Shown: positions 50,622 to 60,800, numbered from the stretch's first letter. The stretch is 64,000 bases of DNA from Poindextera sp035604135 (GCA_035604135.1 DATNJB010000056.1:1-64000), one strand, 5' to 3'. Notes: a model not told the origin generated them from the letters alone. Numbers and translations are program-made.

Positions 50622-51456
50622 TCAGCACGTCTCCAGGCGCGGCGTCGCCGGCGGCGAACTCGGGCAGGGCGGCGAGCTCGGCGTAGAGCGGAGCGAAGTC
50701 GGTCTCGACGGTCTGGCGCAGCAGATCCTCGAAGCTTTTGATGACGAAGTAAGTCTCCTGGTAGGCGTCGATCCGATAGTGGGTGAGCATCACACGCTTC
50801 ATGTCGAAGGCGACGCGCCGCGGCGTCGGGTCCTCGAGCGCGTAGATCGACTCCCCGTGGCTGGAGACGATTCCCGCCCCGAAGATCTTTAACCGGCCGC
50901 CCTCGCGGATCAGCCCGAACTCGACGGTGTACCAGTAGAGACGGGCCAGCATCTCAAGCCCGCCCAGGCGCACGGCGCGGAGGCCGCCCCGGCCATAGGC
51001 CTGCATGTAGTCGGCGAACACCGGGTCGGCGAGCAGCGGCACGTGGCCGAACACATCGTGGAACACGTCCGGCTCGCGCAGGTAGTCCATCTGGTGCGGC
51101 TCGCGGATGAAACGGCCGGCGACGAAGCGGCGGTTGGCCAGGTGGTCGAAGAAGATCTCGTCGGGCACAAGTCCCGGCACGGCCACGACCTTCCACCCGG
51201 TCCGCGGACCCAGATGCTCGTTCAGCTCATCGAAGTCCGGGATACCCGGCTTGGAGAGCTTCAGCACGTCCAGTCCGTTCAGGAAGGCGTCGACCGCGCG
51301 CCCCGGCAGCTGCGCGCTCTGCCGGGCGAAGAGGGTGTCCCAGCGCGTGTGTTCCTCCGGCGTAAAGGCGGCCCAGTTTTGCGGGACGGTCCAGTCGGCC
51401 GCGGCGCCGGGCGGCGGCGCGTCGAAGACGTGTGGCAGGGCGGGGTTGGCGCTCAT
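50608..51456 (-). CDS. phhA: Phenylalanine 4-monooxygenase
   Basis: A 282-residue aromatic amino-acid hydroxylase that turns phenylalanine into tyrosine using O2 and a pterin. Iron ligands are in FHDVFGHVPLLA (His-x4-His) and a downstream glutamate in YWYTVEFGLI. The sequence is the short bacterial form without a regulatory ACT domain. Its ATG overlaps the FAH stop by four bases, and it is the last gene of the minus-strand catabolic operon. The pterin recycling gene phhB is not in the window. Confidence 0.95.
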   Translation of the reverse strand: MSANPALPHVFDAPPPGAAADWTVPQNWAAFTPEEHTRWDTLFARQSAQLPGRAVDAFLNGLDVLKLSKPGIPDFDELNEHLGPRTGWKVVAVPGLVPDEIFFDHLANRRFVAGRFIREPHQMDYLREPDVFHDVFGHVPLLADPVFADYMQAYGRGGLRAVRLGGLEMLARLYWYTVEFGLIREGGRLKIFGAGIVSSHGESIYALEDPTPRRVAFDMKRVMLTHYRIDAYQETYFVIKSFEDLLRQTVETDFAPLYAELAALPEFAAGDAAPGDVLISAR

Positions 51457-52484
51457 TGCGCTGCTTCCAACGTCGCTGGCGCGACAGCCGCGACCGTCTG
51501 TCGGATCGCGCCGAAGATCGAGGCGTCGGTCTCGTCGCACATGTCGATGGCGACCTGGTCGCCGGCCTTCAGGAATGGCGTCTTCGGCGCGCCGTCCAGG
51601 ATCGTCTCGACCGAGCGCAGCTCGGCGATGCAGGCGTAGCCCATGCCGCCCGCCTCGATCGGCCGTCCCGGCCCGCCGCCGTCGCCCTTGTTGGAGACGG
51701 TGCCGGACCCGACGATGGTCCCGGCGCCGAGCGAGCGGGTCTTGGCCGCATGCGCGATCAGGGTCCCGAAGTCGAAGGTCATCTCGCGTCCTGCGTTCGG
51801 GCGGCCGAACGGCGCGCCGTTCAACGAAACCAGGATCGGGCGATGCAGTTTCCCGTCGCGCCACGCCGCGCCCAGCTCATCCGGGGTCACCGCGACCGGC
51901 GAGAAGGCCGACGCCGGCTTCGACTGGAAGAAGCCGAATGACTTGGCGAGTTCGCCCGGGATCAGGTTGCGCAGCGAGATGTCGTTGACGAGCAGCACCA
52001 GGCGAACGGCGGTCAGCGCCTGCTCGCGCGTTGCGCCCAGCGGCACGTCGCCGGTGATCACCGCCACCTCCGCCTCGAAGTCCAGGCCCCAGGCCTCATC
52101 GACCAGCGGGATGGGGTCGCTCGGCGCGAGGAACCTGTCCGAACCGCCCTGGTACATCAACGGGTCCGTCCGGAAACTCGCCGGCAGCTCAGCGCCCCGC
52201 GCGCGGCGCACGAGCTCGACGTGGTTCACATAGGCCGAGCCGTCCGCCCACTGATAGGCGCGGGGCAGGGGACTTGCCGCCTCCGCCGGGTCGAACGGTT
52301 GGCCAGGCCCGCCCCCATCGAGGCTCTGCGCCAGGGCGGCGAGCTTCGGGGCGAGCCGGTCCCAGTCGTCCAGCGCCGCCTGCAGCGTGGGTGCAATCGT
52401 GCTGGCGTCGACGCAACAGCGTAGGTCGCGCGAGACGACCACCAGGCGTCCGTCGCGTCCGCCTTTGAGCGATGCGAGCTTCAT
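51453..52484 (-). CDS. Fumarylacetoacetate hydrolase family protein
   Basis: A 343-residue FAH-family enzyme. In the tyrosine pathway it splits fumarylacetoacetate to fumarate and acetoacetate. Family blocks are AYQWADGSAYVNHVELVRRA, LDFEAEVAVITGDVPLGATR, with the metal-binding Glu/Asp, LLVNDISLRNLIPGELA, and SGTVSNKG. It is shorter than animal FAH, as usual in bacteria. It overlaps hmgA upstream and phhA downstream by four bases each. The neighbours make the fumarylacetoacetase role nearly certain. Confidence 0.93.
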   Translation of the reverse strand: MKLASLKGGRDGRLVVVSRDLRCCVDASTIAPTLQAALDDWDRLAPKLAALAQSLDGGGPGQPFDPAEAASPLPRAYQWADGSAYVNHVELVRRARGAELPASFRTDPLMYQGGSDRFLAPSDPIPLVDEAWGLDFEAEVAVITGDVPLGATREQALTAVRLVLLVNDISLRNLIPGELAKSFGFFQSKPASAFSPVAVTPDELGAAWRDGKLHRPILVSLNGAPFGRPNAGREMTFDFGTLIAHAAKTRSLGAGTIVGSGTVSNKGDGGGPGRPIEAGGMGYACIAELRSVETILDGAPKTPFLKAGDQVAIDMCDETDASIFGAIRQTVAAVAPATLEAAQ

Positions 52485-53614
52485 CGCCCTTTCCAGCTGT
52501 CGACGTAAGCGGCGTCCTCGACCGCGGCCGCGGCCGCGCCGACCTCGAGCGGATCGCGCGCGTCGACCATGACCGCATACTCGTCGGTGGCCGGCTTCGG
52601 CTGGGTGAGCATGTTCCTCAGGGCCTTCGGGTGCGGCCCGTGCGTGAAGCCCGACGGGTGGAAGGTCATCATGCCGGCCCTGATGTGGTCGCGGCTGAAG
52701 AAGTCGCCGGCGTGGTAGAACAGCACCTCGTCGAAGTCGTCGTTGTTGTGGAAGAACGGCACCTTCAGCGCGCCGGGGTCGGTCTCGAACGGCCTTGGCG
52801 CGAACGTCGCGACCACGAAGCGGTCGGAGACGAAGGTCGAGTGCACGCTGGGCGGCAGGTGGTAGCGGTGGCTGGCGACCGGCCGTAAGTCCTTTACGTT
52901 CAGGCGGACCGGCGAAAGCTCGCCGTGCCAGCCCACGGCGTCGAGCGGATTGTAGGGGTAGGTCGCGACCGAAACCTCGCCGCGCTTCTTGATCTGCACG
53001 GCAAACGCGCCGGCCATCGCTTGGTGGGCGCGGAACGCCTCGTCCATCTCGGGCGTGTCCAGCATAGCTGGATCGAACAGGGCATGACCGCCCAGAAGTC
53101 CCTTCTCCGGCAGGCTCAGGTGGGCGTTGGTCGCCTGGATCATCAGGATCGCCGACGCGCTCGATGGCGCGAGCCGCCACATCGCCCCGCGCGGCAGGTA
53201 AAGGTAGTCGCCGGCCAAAAAGGCCATCCGCCCCCAGTCACAGAAGAGCTCACCCTCGCCATCGTGCACGAACAGCAGCTGGTCGCCGTCGGCGTTCCGC
53301 GCCAGCGCCGTCAGCGGGCCCTCCGGCTTCCAGAACCGCATCTCGAGCGCATCGTTGGAGAGCACGACCGGCGCGTCCCAGGGCGACGCCTGCGGTTCGT
53401 TCAGCCGGTTCAGATCGAACGCCCGCGGCCGCAAAGGGCCCTCGAAGCTCGTCCAACCTGTCGGAGGCCTCGGGTGATGCATGAAGGCGGCGGGCCCATA
53501 GAAGCCCTCCTTCGAGATTTCGCGCTCGAAGGTTCCCTCCGGCATGTCCGCGTGCGCCTGCCGGGAGTGGATCCCTTGCGCCCCGCGAACGGGGATGCCG
53601 ATCGCTTTCGCCAC
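52481..53614 (-). CDS. hmgA: Homogentisate 1,2-dioxygenase
   Basis: A 377-residue homogentisate dioxygenase opening the ring of homogentisate to maleylacetoacetate. Conserved parts are PPSVHSTFVSDRFV, FFHNNDDFDEVLFYHAGDFF and MMTFHPSGFTHGPHP, which hold the iron-binding His and Glu. It is shorter than the ~440-residue human form because N-terminal blocks are compact. It sits between hpd and FAH in the operon. The start ATG 53614 lies three bases after the hpd stop. Confidence 0.94.
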   Translation of the reverse strand: MAKAIGIPVRGAQGIHSRQAHADMPEGTFEREISKEGFYGPAAFMHHPRPPTGWTSFEGPLRPRAFDLNRLNEPQASPWDAPVVLSNDALEMRFWKPEGPLTALARNADGDQLLFVHDGEGELFCDWGRMAFLAGDYLYLPRGAMWRLAPSSASAILMIQATNAHLSLPEKGLLGGHALFDPAMLDTPEMDEAFRAHQAMAGAFAVQIKKRGEVSVATYPYNPLDAVGWHGELSPVRLNVKDLRPVASHRYHLPPSVHSTFVSDRFVVATFAPRPFETDPGALKVPFFHNNDDFDEVLFYHAGDFFSRDHIRAGMMTFHPSGFTHGPHPKALRNMLTQPKPATDEYAVMVDARDPLEVGAAAAAVEDAAYVDSWKGR

Positions 53615-53617
53615 GCC

Positions 53618-54691
53618 CTAGGCCTTCGCCGCCAGTACGCCGCGGCGAATCTGATCCTGTTCCAGCGACTCGAACAAGGCCTTGAAGTTCCCTTCGCCGA
53701 AGCCCTCGTTGCCCCTGCGCTGAATGATCTCGAAGAAGATCGGCCCGACGAGGTTCTCGGTGAAGATCTGCAGCAACAGCCCCTGGCCTTCGCTGGGCGC
53801 GCCGTCGATCAGGATCCGGTCGGCGCGCAGCCGCTCCACGTCTTCGCCGTGGCCGACCACACGCGCATCGATCTGGTCGAAATAGGCATCCGGCGTGTCC
53901 TGGAAGCGCACACCACGCGCGCTCATCGCCTCGACCGAGGCGAAGATGTCGTTCGTCGCCAGCGCCACGTGCTGGATGCCCTCGCCGTGATAGTCGCGCA
54001 GGAACTCCTCGATCTGCGACTGGTCGTCCTGGCTCTCGTTCAGCGGGATTCGGATCTTGCCGCAGGGGCTGGTCATCGCCTTGGAGACCAGGCCGGTCTG
54101 CGCGCCCTCGATGTCGAAGTAGCGGATCTCGCGGAAATTGAAGATGCGCTCGTAGAACTCCGCCCAATGCGCCATGCGGCCGCGGAAGACGTTGTGCGTC
54201 AGGTGGTCGATCAGCGTCAGGCCGGTGGTGGCCGCCGCCATCGCGACGTCCGCCCCCGGCAGCTCGACGAAGTCGACGTCGTAGATCTCCTGCGCCCCGT
54301 AGCGGTCGACGAGATAGAGGTTCGAGCCGCCGATCCCCTCGATCGCCGGAATGTTCAGCTCCATGGGTCCGACCGGTCCGCTGATGGCCTTCGCGCCGCG
54401 TTCCACCGCAAGCTTCAGCGCCGCCGCGGCGTCCTTCACCCGAAACGCCATCGCGTTGGCGGAAGGCCCGTGCGCGGCGCGGAAGGCGGCCGGCTGGCCG
54501 GACGGCTCCATGTTGAGGATGAAGTTGATGTCGCCCTGGCGAAACCGCAGCACGTTCTTCGATCGGTGCCGGGCGGTCGCGGCGAAGCCCATGGTCTCGA
54601 ACACGCGTTTCAGCCGCTCGGGATCGGGCGCCGTGAACTCGACGAACTCGAAGCCGTCGGTCCCCAAGGGATTGTCGGTGAGGTCGGTCAT
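53618..54691 (-). CDS. hpd: 4-Hydroxyphenylpyruvate dioxygenase
   Basis: A 357-residue HPPD converting 4-hydroxyphenylpyruvate to homogentisate with iron and O2. Two VOC-like halves are seen. Iron ligands are expected at His in TLIDHLTHNVFRG (about residue 160), His in GEGIQHVALATNDIF (about residue 239), and Glu in IFFEIIQRRG (about residue 318). The C-terminal GNEGFGEGNFKALFESLE is diagnostic. It is the first gene of the operon hpd-hmgA-FAH-phhA, starting at ATG 54691. Tandem palindromes lie in the shared intergenic region upstream. Confidence 0.96.
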   Translation of the reverse strand: MTDLTDNPLGTDGFEFVEFTAPDPERLKRVFETMGFAATARHRSKNVLRFRQGDINFILNMEPSGQPAAFRAAHGPSANAMAFRVKDAAAALKLAVERGAKAISGPVGPMELNIPAIEGIGGSNLYLVDRYGAQEIYDVDFVELPGADVAMAAATTGLTLIDHLTHNVFRGRMAHWAEFYERIFNFREIRYFDIEGAQTGLVSKAMTSPCGKIRIPLNESQDDQSQIEEFLRDYHGEGIQHVALATNDIFASVEAMSARGVRFQDTPDAYFDQIDARVVGHGEDVERLRADRILIDGAPSEGQGLLLQIFTENLVGPIFFEIIQRRGNEGFGEGNFKALFESLEQDQIRRGVLAAKA

Positions 54692-54760
54692 GACGGACTC
54701 CGTGGATACGGGAGAATAGCTCGAGTCGAGGGACGGTTCCTTGCGATCTTGCTCTAGCAT

Positions 54761-54784
54761 GGCACAATGCCGGCATATTATGCC
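54761..54784. promoter_or_regulatory. Tandem palindromes, likely Lrp/AsnC-type operator
   Basis: Two adjacent inverted repeats: GGCA-CAA-TGCC (54761-54771) and GGCATA-T-TATGCC (54772-54784). They lie 27 bases before the start of the Lrp/AsnC gene and 70 bases before hpd on the other strand. Lrp-family proteins bind such paired palindromes, so autoregulation and control of the catabolic operon are likely. This is inference. A possible weak promoter for the regulator (TTGCGA, 16 bases, CACAAT) overlaps the left palindrome. Confidence 0.6.
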
Positions 54785-54810
54785 GCTTGGAGGCCTGGAA
54801 ATGGAGAGTT

Positions 54811-55299
54811 ATGCCTGAGCTCGCCGACGTCGACCGGCGCATCCTCGAAGCGCTGCAGGCCGACGGCCGGCTGACCAACGTCGAATTGGCCGAGCGTGTC
54901 GGCCTTTCGCCCAGTCCGTGCCTGAGGCGCGTAAAGGCGCTGGAGGCGCGGGGCTTGATAAAGGGCTATGTCGCGCTCCTCGACCGCCGCGCGCTCGGCC
55001 TGGGCGTCATGGCCTTCGTCGAGGTGCAGGTGGAGCGCAACAGCGAGACCGCCGCCGAGGCCTTCACCGGTGCGCTCATGCGCGAGAGCGCGGTCGTCGC
55101 CTGTTACGCCATGACCGGCCCCTATGACTACCTGCTGCAGGTGGTCACGCCGAGCCTCGACGACTACGCTCAGTTCGCCATGCAGCGGCTCCTAAAGATG
55201 CCAGGCGTGAAGGACGTCCGCTCCAGCTTCGCGCTGGAGGCGGCGAAGGAGTCGACGGCTCTGCCGCTCGAGCACATCCGGGGCCACGGCCGGCGATGA
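54811..55299 (+). CDS. Lrp/AsnC-family transcriptional regulator
   Basis: A 162-residue Lrp/AsnC regulator. The N-terminal HTH is LADVDRRILEALQADGRLTN, VELAERVGLSPSPCLRRVKA, and the C-terminal effector-binding ACT-like (RAM) domain follows (VMAFVEVQVERNSETAAEAF, AMTGPYDYLLQVV). It probably senses an aromatic amino acid or pathway intermediate and controls the divergent hpd operon. The start at 54811 (MPELADVD) fits the family; an upstream ATG adds 8 residues. Its stop overlaps maiA by four bases. Confidence 0.93.
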   Translation: MPELADVDRRILEALQADGRLTNVELAERVGLSPSPCLRRVKALEARGLIKGYVALLDRRALGLGVMAFVEVQVERNSETAAEAFTGALMRESAVVACYAMTGPYDYLLQVVTPSLDDYAQFAMQRLLKMPGVKDVRSSFALEAAKESTALPLEHIRGHGRR

Positions 55300-55946
55300 C
55301 CTACACGCTGCACAGCATGTGGCGGGCGACGGCGCCCTACCGCGTGCGGATCGGCCTGAACCTGAAGGGGCTGCCTTTTAACTATGTCGCGGTCGATCTG
55401 CCCGGCGGAGAACAGCGCCGCGAGCCCTATCTCGCCGTCAACCGGCAGGGTCTGGCGCCGGCGCTCGACGTCGGCGACCGCGTGCTCACCCAGAGCCTCG
55501 CCATCCTCGAGTGGCTCGAGGAGACGCATCCCGAGCCCGCTCTCCTGCCCACGGACCCCCTCGACCGCGCAACCGTGCGCGCCATGGCCGAGATCGTGGC
55601 CTGCGACATCCATCCGCTGAACAACCTCCGCGTCCTGCAGGCGATCGAGGGCCTCGGCGTGGCCGGCGGCTCGGACGAACAACGCGCCTGGGTGCACCGC
55701 TGGATCAACGCCGGCTTCGATGCGCTGGAGCCGATGGTTCAGCGCTACGGCGGCGGCTTCGCCTTCGGCTCGCAGCCTGGCCTCGCCGACTGCTGCCTGA
55801 TCCCGCAGGTCTATTCGGCGAACCGCTTCAAGCTCGACCTTTCACCCTATCCGGCAATCAGGGCCGTGGCCGAGCGCGCGGCGGGGCATCCCGCCTTCGC
55901 CGCCGCCCATCCGGACAAACAGCCCGACGCGCCGCGCTTGCCGTAA
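55296..55946 (+). CDS. maiA: Maleylacetoacetate isomerase
   Basis: A 216-residue glutathione S-transferase-fold zeta-class enzyme. Diagnostic parts are TLHSMWRATAPYRVRIGLNL (catalytic region, where most MAIs have SSCS), PYLAVNRQGLAPALDVGDRV and QSLAILEWLEETHPEPALLP. It converts maleylacetoacetate to fumarylacetoacetate with glutathione, the step between HmgA and FAH. The usual catalytic SSCSWR-type motif reads SMWRA here, a point to check. It overlaps the regulator gene. Confidence 0.92.
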   Translation: MTYTLHSMWRATAPYRVRIGLNLKGLPFNYVAVDLPGGEQRREPYLAVNRQGLAPALDVGDRVLTQSLAILEWLEETHPEPALLPTDPLDRATVRAMAEIVACDIHPLNNLRVLQAIEGLGVAGGSDEQRAWVHRWINAGFDALEPMVQRYGGGFAFGSQPGLADCCLIPQVYSANRFKLDLSPYPAIRAVAERAAGHPAFAAAHPDKQPDAPRLP

Positions 55947-56013
55947 GGCCCGCGCGGCCGGTAGAGTTTTCCGCGAGGCACGCATTTCATAAGCCATTCA
56001 AGGGACGAGAACG

Positions 56014-56931
56014 ATGGGACTGCTCGACGGGAAGGTTGTCTTGGTCACTGGCGGCGGGCGCGGGATCGGGCGTGAGACCGCGATGATCGCGGCGAGGCAC
56101 GGGGCCAAGGTGGTGGTGAACGACCTCGGCGGCGACGTGCACGGCCAGGGCGCCGACAAGGCCCCGGCGCAGGAGGTCGTCGAACTGATCAAGGCGGCCG
56201 GCGGCGAGGCCATCGCCAACACCGAGAGCGTCACCGATCTGGCGGCGGTGAACCGCATGGTGCAGCAGGCGATGGACACCTTCGGCGGCCTGCACGCGAT
56301 CGCCAATCCGGCAGGCATCCTGCGCGACCGCATGGTCCACAACATGACCGAGGACGAGTGGGACGCGATCATGACGGTCCACCTGCGCGGCCACTTCAAC
56401 GTTGTGCGCGCCTCGATCAACCACTTCCGCAGCCAGCAGGACGGCTGCTACCTCATGTTCTCGTCGGGCTCGGGCCTGATCGGCAACATCGGCCAGACCA
56501 ACTACGGCGCGGCCAAGAACGGCATCGCCGCCTTTTCGCGCATCGTCGCCATGGAGGGCGCGCGCAACAACGTGCGCTCGAACGCGATCGCGCCGGGGGC
56601 GGCCACACGCATGACCGACTCGGTGCCGCGCGACGAGGAAGCGGCCAAGCGCCGCGAAGCCACGCGCGAGATGCAGAGCCCGGTACGGCCCGCCGAGCTC
56701 ACCGTCGCGCTGATGACGGACGCGGCGAAGTCGATCTCGGGCCAGGTGTTCGGCGCCGGCGGCTACAACCTCTCGGTCTACTCCCAGCCGCGGCCGATCA
56801 AGACCTACTCGCGCGAGGGCGGCTGGGATGTGCCGGCGATCATCAAGGACTTCTTTCCGCGCGCCGAGGAACTCTACACCCCGCTCGGCCGCACAGCCCC
56901 GGCGCCTGCGATCGCTGTGCCGGTGAGCTGA
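56014..56931 (+). CDS. Short-chain dehydrogenase (3-hydroxyacyl-CoA dehydrogenase-like)
   Basis: A 305-residue SDR. The cofactor motif is VTGGGRGIGRE (about residues 11-21), with VVVNDLGGDVHGQGADKAPA downstream. This ND-LGGD pattern is typical of peroxisomal-type (HSD17B4-like) hydroxyacyl-CoA dehydrogenases. The catalytic Tyr is in TNYGAAKNGIAAFSRI. With the crotonase gene 12 bases later, it could form a two-gene beta-oxidation-like unit. Specificity is unknown. Confidence 0.9.
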   Translation: MGLLDGKVVLVTGGGRGIGRETAMIAARHGAKVVVNDLGGDVHGQGADKAPAQEVVELIKAAGGEAIANTESVTDLAAVNRMVQQAMDTFGGLHAIANPAGILRDRMVHNMTEDEWDAIMTVHLRGHFNVVRASINHFRSQQDGCYLMFSSGSGLIGNIGQTNYGAAKNGIAAFSRIVAMEGARNNVRSNAIAPGAATRMTDSVPRDEEAAKRREATREMQSPVRPAELTVALMTDAAKSISGQVFGAGGYNLSVYSQPRPIKTYSREGGWDVPAIIKDFFPRAEELYTPLGRTAPAPAIAVPVS

Positions 56932-56943
56932 CCGCTGCCTGAC

Positions 56944-57798
56944 ATGCCCTACGAAACCCTGCTCTATGAGGTGGCGGACAGGGTCGCCACGATCACGCTC
57001 AACCGGCCGGAGCGGTTCAACGCCATCGAGCGGCTGATGCCGCGGGAGATCCGCGCGGCGGTCGAGCAGGCCGAGCGCGATCCGGACGTGCACGTGATCG
57101 TGGTCAAAGGGGCCGGCAAGGGCTTCTGCGGCGGCTACGACCTGAAGAAGTTCGCCGAACGCTCGGACGGCGATGCGACCGGCGGCCAGGAGATGCCTTG
57201 GGATCCGACCGTCGACTTCGCCGGCATGTGGCGCAACACCCAGGACTTCATGGCGCTCTGGCGGGCGCGCAAGCCGACCATCGCCCAGGTGCACGGCGCG
57301 GCCGTCGCCGGCGGCTCGGACATCGCGCTCTGTTGCGACTTCCTGATCATGGCCGAGGACGCCCGCATCGGCTACCCGCCGGCCCGTGTCTGGGGCGTGC
57401 CGACCCCGGCCATGTGGGTCTATCGGCTAGGCCCGCAGGCGGCCAAGCGGCTGATGATGACCGGCGACCTGATCACGGGGACGGAAGCAGCGCAGATGGG
57501 CCTGGCGCTCCGCGCCGTGCCGGCGGCCAGGCTCGAGGCCGAAGTCGAGGCGCTCGTCAGCCGCCTGCGCGGGGTGCCGCGCAACCAGTTGATGATGACC
57601 AAGATGGTGGTCAACCAGGCCTACGAGAATATGGGCCTGGCCACGACCCAGATGCTTGCCACCTTCTTCGACGGGGTCGCCCGCCACAGCCCCGAGGGCA
57701 TCTGGTTCCGCGAGCGGGCCGAGGAGGTCGGCTTCAAACAGGCGGTGGCCGAGCGCGACTCCGGCGAGCCGATCGCCCCGCACGTCTCCAAGCGCTAG
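56944..57798 (+). CDS. Enoyl-CoA hydratase/isomerase family protein
   Basis: A 284-residue crotonase-fold protein. VATITLNRPERFNAIERLM is the N-terminal block, the oxyanion-hole region is GAGKGFCGGYDLKKFAE, and VAGGSDIALCCDFLIMAEDA is the second one. Substrate and exact reaction (hydratase or isomerase) are not clear because the catalytic Glu positions vary in the family. It is co-transcribed with the preceding SDR. Confidence 0.9.
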   Translation: MPYETLLYEVADRVATITLNRPERFNAIERLMPREIRAAVEQAERDPDVHVIVVKGAGKGFCGGYDLKKFAERSDGDATGGQEMPWDPTVDFAGMWRNTQDFMALWRARKPTIAQVHGAAVAGGSDIALCCDFLIMAEDARIGYPPARVWGVPTPAMWVYRLGPQAAKRLMMTGDLITGTEAAQMGLALRAVPAARLEAEVEALVSRLRGVPRNQLMMTKMVVNQAYENMGLATTQMLATFFDGVARHSPEGIWFRERAEEVGFKQAVAERDSGEPIAPHVSKR

Positions 57799-57880
57799 AT
57801 CACTTGCAGCGCCCCGCCGTGTGCCTTGCATGCGTGCGCCTGCGCGGGCGACCTGCTCGCGGCCGCAGCGAGGCCCTAGT

Positions 57881-60800
57881 CTAGCCCGCCGTCGCCTTGC
57901 TGATCGTCGCCTCGGAGTCGCGGGTGATCATGGTATTGAACGGGTCGACGCCGGCGAACTTCGGCGGGCGGCTGACGATGAGGTTGATCGTCTGCACGCC
58001 GGTGTGGATCGGCACACGCTGTACAGCGATGACCTTCGATGCGTCGTAGCCCGGCGAGGCCGGCTCGACGTCGAAGGCGCCGACGTCCACCGTCTCGTTC
58101 ATCGGCGTGGGCGTCTCGCGACCCTGCCCGTCGGCGTAGACCTTCTTGGCGTCGACCGTTAGGGCGAGGTCGTACTTGCCGTCGGCGCGCTTGCTGTACA
58201 CCGCCTTTGTCGCCTTAAGGTCATAGAGGGTGATCTTCTCGAACAGGTCGGTGATCAGCTGCTGCTTGTCGGCCGGCGCGACCTTGCGGAAGTCGTTCAC
58301 GAGGTCGAGCGAGGTTGGGTACGGCGGACCCTTGAAGGCGTAGTCGTGCAACAGCATCCGCAGCGCCTTGTCGACGTTGTCCTCGCCGATCTGGTCCTGC
58401 AGGCGGTACATGACCACCGAGCCCTTGCGGTAGTGGATGTAGGGCTGGTCCTCGACCCGCTCGAGCGGCTGTTCGTCCAGCACCGAGCCGCCGCGCGCGC
58501 GGAGGTAGCTGTCGAGCTCGAAGCGCAGGAACTTGCGCATCATGTAGGGCCCGTACATGTGCTTCATCACCATGCCGGCGGAGTACTGCGCCAGCGTCTC
58601 CGACAGCATGGTGTCGCCCTGCTCGTCGGCGCCGATCACCTGGTGAGCCCACCACTGGTGGCCGAGCTCGTGTGCGCCCACGTAGGTGACCATGTCGACC
58701 TTCGCTGGGTCGCGCTGGTCGGCGATGAAGAAGATTCCCTCCGACCACGGAATGGTGCCGGCACCGAAGGATTCGGCGAAGGAGCCTTGCGGGGCGGGGA
58801 ACTCGAGCACCCGCACCTGGCGGAACTGATAGGGGCTGTAGTTGGCGTTGTAGTAGTCCAGCCCGGCCTCCATCGTGCGCTGCATGCGCGCCACGTTCCA
58901 TGGATGCTTGGGGTCGTAGTAGACGCTGATCGCCACGCCCTTGTAATTGACGGTCGAGACGGCGTACCGCGCCGACAGCGCCGAGAAGAAATAGAGCACC
59001 GGCTGGTCCATCAGGAAGCGGACGGTCCGGCGACCGTCCTTCACGACCTCCGACACGGCGTAGCCGGGCGCGATCGGAATCTGGTCGGCGTCGGTAGTGA
59101 CGGAGATGTCGGCGGTCACCCAGTCAGCGTCATGGCCGAGGTAGTTGAAGCGGTCGGCGCCGGGCGTTCCAAGCTGCGGAATGCGCAGCTCCGCCGGCAG
59201 GCCGTACTTCCGTCGCTTTGAGCGGTCCTGCAGCAGAGCCTGCCGGTCCATGCCGATCACGGGCGCGACGTCCTGTGTGGTCACGAAGGCGCCGTTGTCC
59301 ATGATGTTGACGATATTGCCGCTGTTGCGGAAGCCGTGCTGGGCGTGGGTGGTCACGAAACTCAGCATCCGGGTTTCACCCGGTTGCATCGGGTGATCGA
59401 AGGTGTAGATGCGGTAGTTGTATTCGGGGACGTTGGTGGTCAGCTTCGCGCCGTCGACGATGACGCTGTTGACCGTCAGGTCCTGAACGAAGCGCACGTG
59501 CAGCGTGGCGATCGGCCCGTTCGTGCGGTTCTGGAGCACGTAGCTACCGGCCGTGACCACCTTGGGCGCGTGCGGCCAGATCTGGAAGTCGAGCTTGACC
59601 GAGGTGATCTTCGGCTGCGGCAGCGTCTCGTACCGCAGGAACTTCTTCTCGTAGTCGGCGGTCCAACGCTCGACCCCGAGGGTCGTGCGGTAGGGATTCC
59701 AGACGTGGGTGTTGATGAAGATATAGGCGCCTGACGTAACGAAGACGGCGAGGCCGACGGCTACGAGGGCGCCCGCCGTCCCCCGTAGGCGCGAGGGCAG
59801 GCGGCGCAGGCGCGGCATGAGCCGGCTCTCGGTCCCCCGGCGCCACAAGCCGTACGCCAGCACCAGCAGCACCAGCGCGAAGCCGGCCCAGTAGACCCGA
59901 AACCAGTAGGCGGCTATCCAGTAGTGGCCTTGGCCGTTCATGTCGGAGAGCGGAACGGTCGGACCATTGCCGAACTGGTAGAGGTTGTCCTCGAAGCCCA
60001 GGGTCGTGAGCACGACCGTCGAGATCAGGTAGACGACCATCACCGCCCAGCCGACGAACTTGTGCGGGCTGAGCGCTTGCACGAAGATCGCGAGCGCTGC
60101 GACCAGGGTGAGGTCGATCGCGTTCGGCAGGACGTACCAGAGCAGGTACTCGCCGATCTGGAAGTCGAAGAACCCCTTGATCGCCTGCATCGCGATGGCG
60201 ACGGCCGAGCCGACGACCAGCGTCGAGACCAGCACGAGCGCCAGCGCGAGCGTCTTCGGCGCCACGTACATCCAGTCGGCGATCGGCGTGGCGTCGATGA
60301 TCTCGTTCGTGCGCCGCTCGCGCTCGCGCCAGACGAGCTCGCCAGCATAGTAGATCGCGATGACCAGCCCGAAGAAAGTGTAGGCCGCGTCCAGCGCCCC
60401 GATCATCACCCGCGTGACCGGATAGATACGACCGTCGTAGAGGCCGATCTCGGTCGAGAAGTAGAGGTTGCCGAGCGAGAGCAGCGCCGCTAGGCCCAGG
60501 AGCACGAAGTAGGCCGGGCTGCCGAATACCTGCAGGGCGTCGAGTTTGGTGCGCGCCCAGAGCTGGGCGAGGATGGCGCGTGTGTCGAACACCGGCCTGA
60601 CGCCGCCGCCGAGCGCCAGCGCGCGGATCTCGGCCGGGGCGGACTCCTCGAGCCGCGCCTTCCGCCCTCGCCCCCCGCCCGCGACGGCTCGTAGGTTGAA
60701 CAGCCAGTAGGATGAGGCGAGCACAGCGGCGGCCACGCTCAGCCAGATCACCTTCTGCCAGAGTATGTCGCCGGCGATCGGGGGGAGCTGGGTGTTGAGC

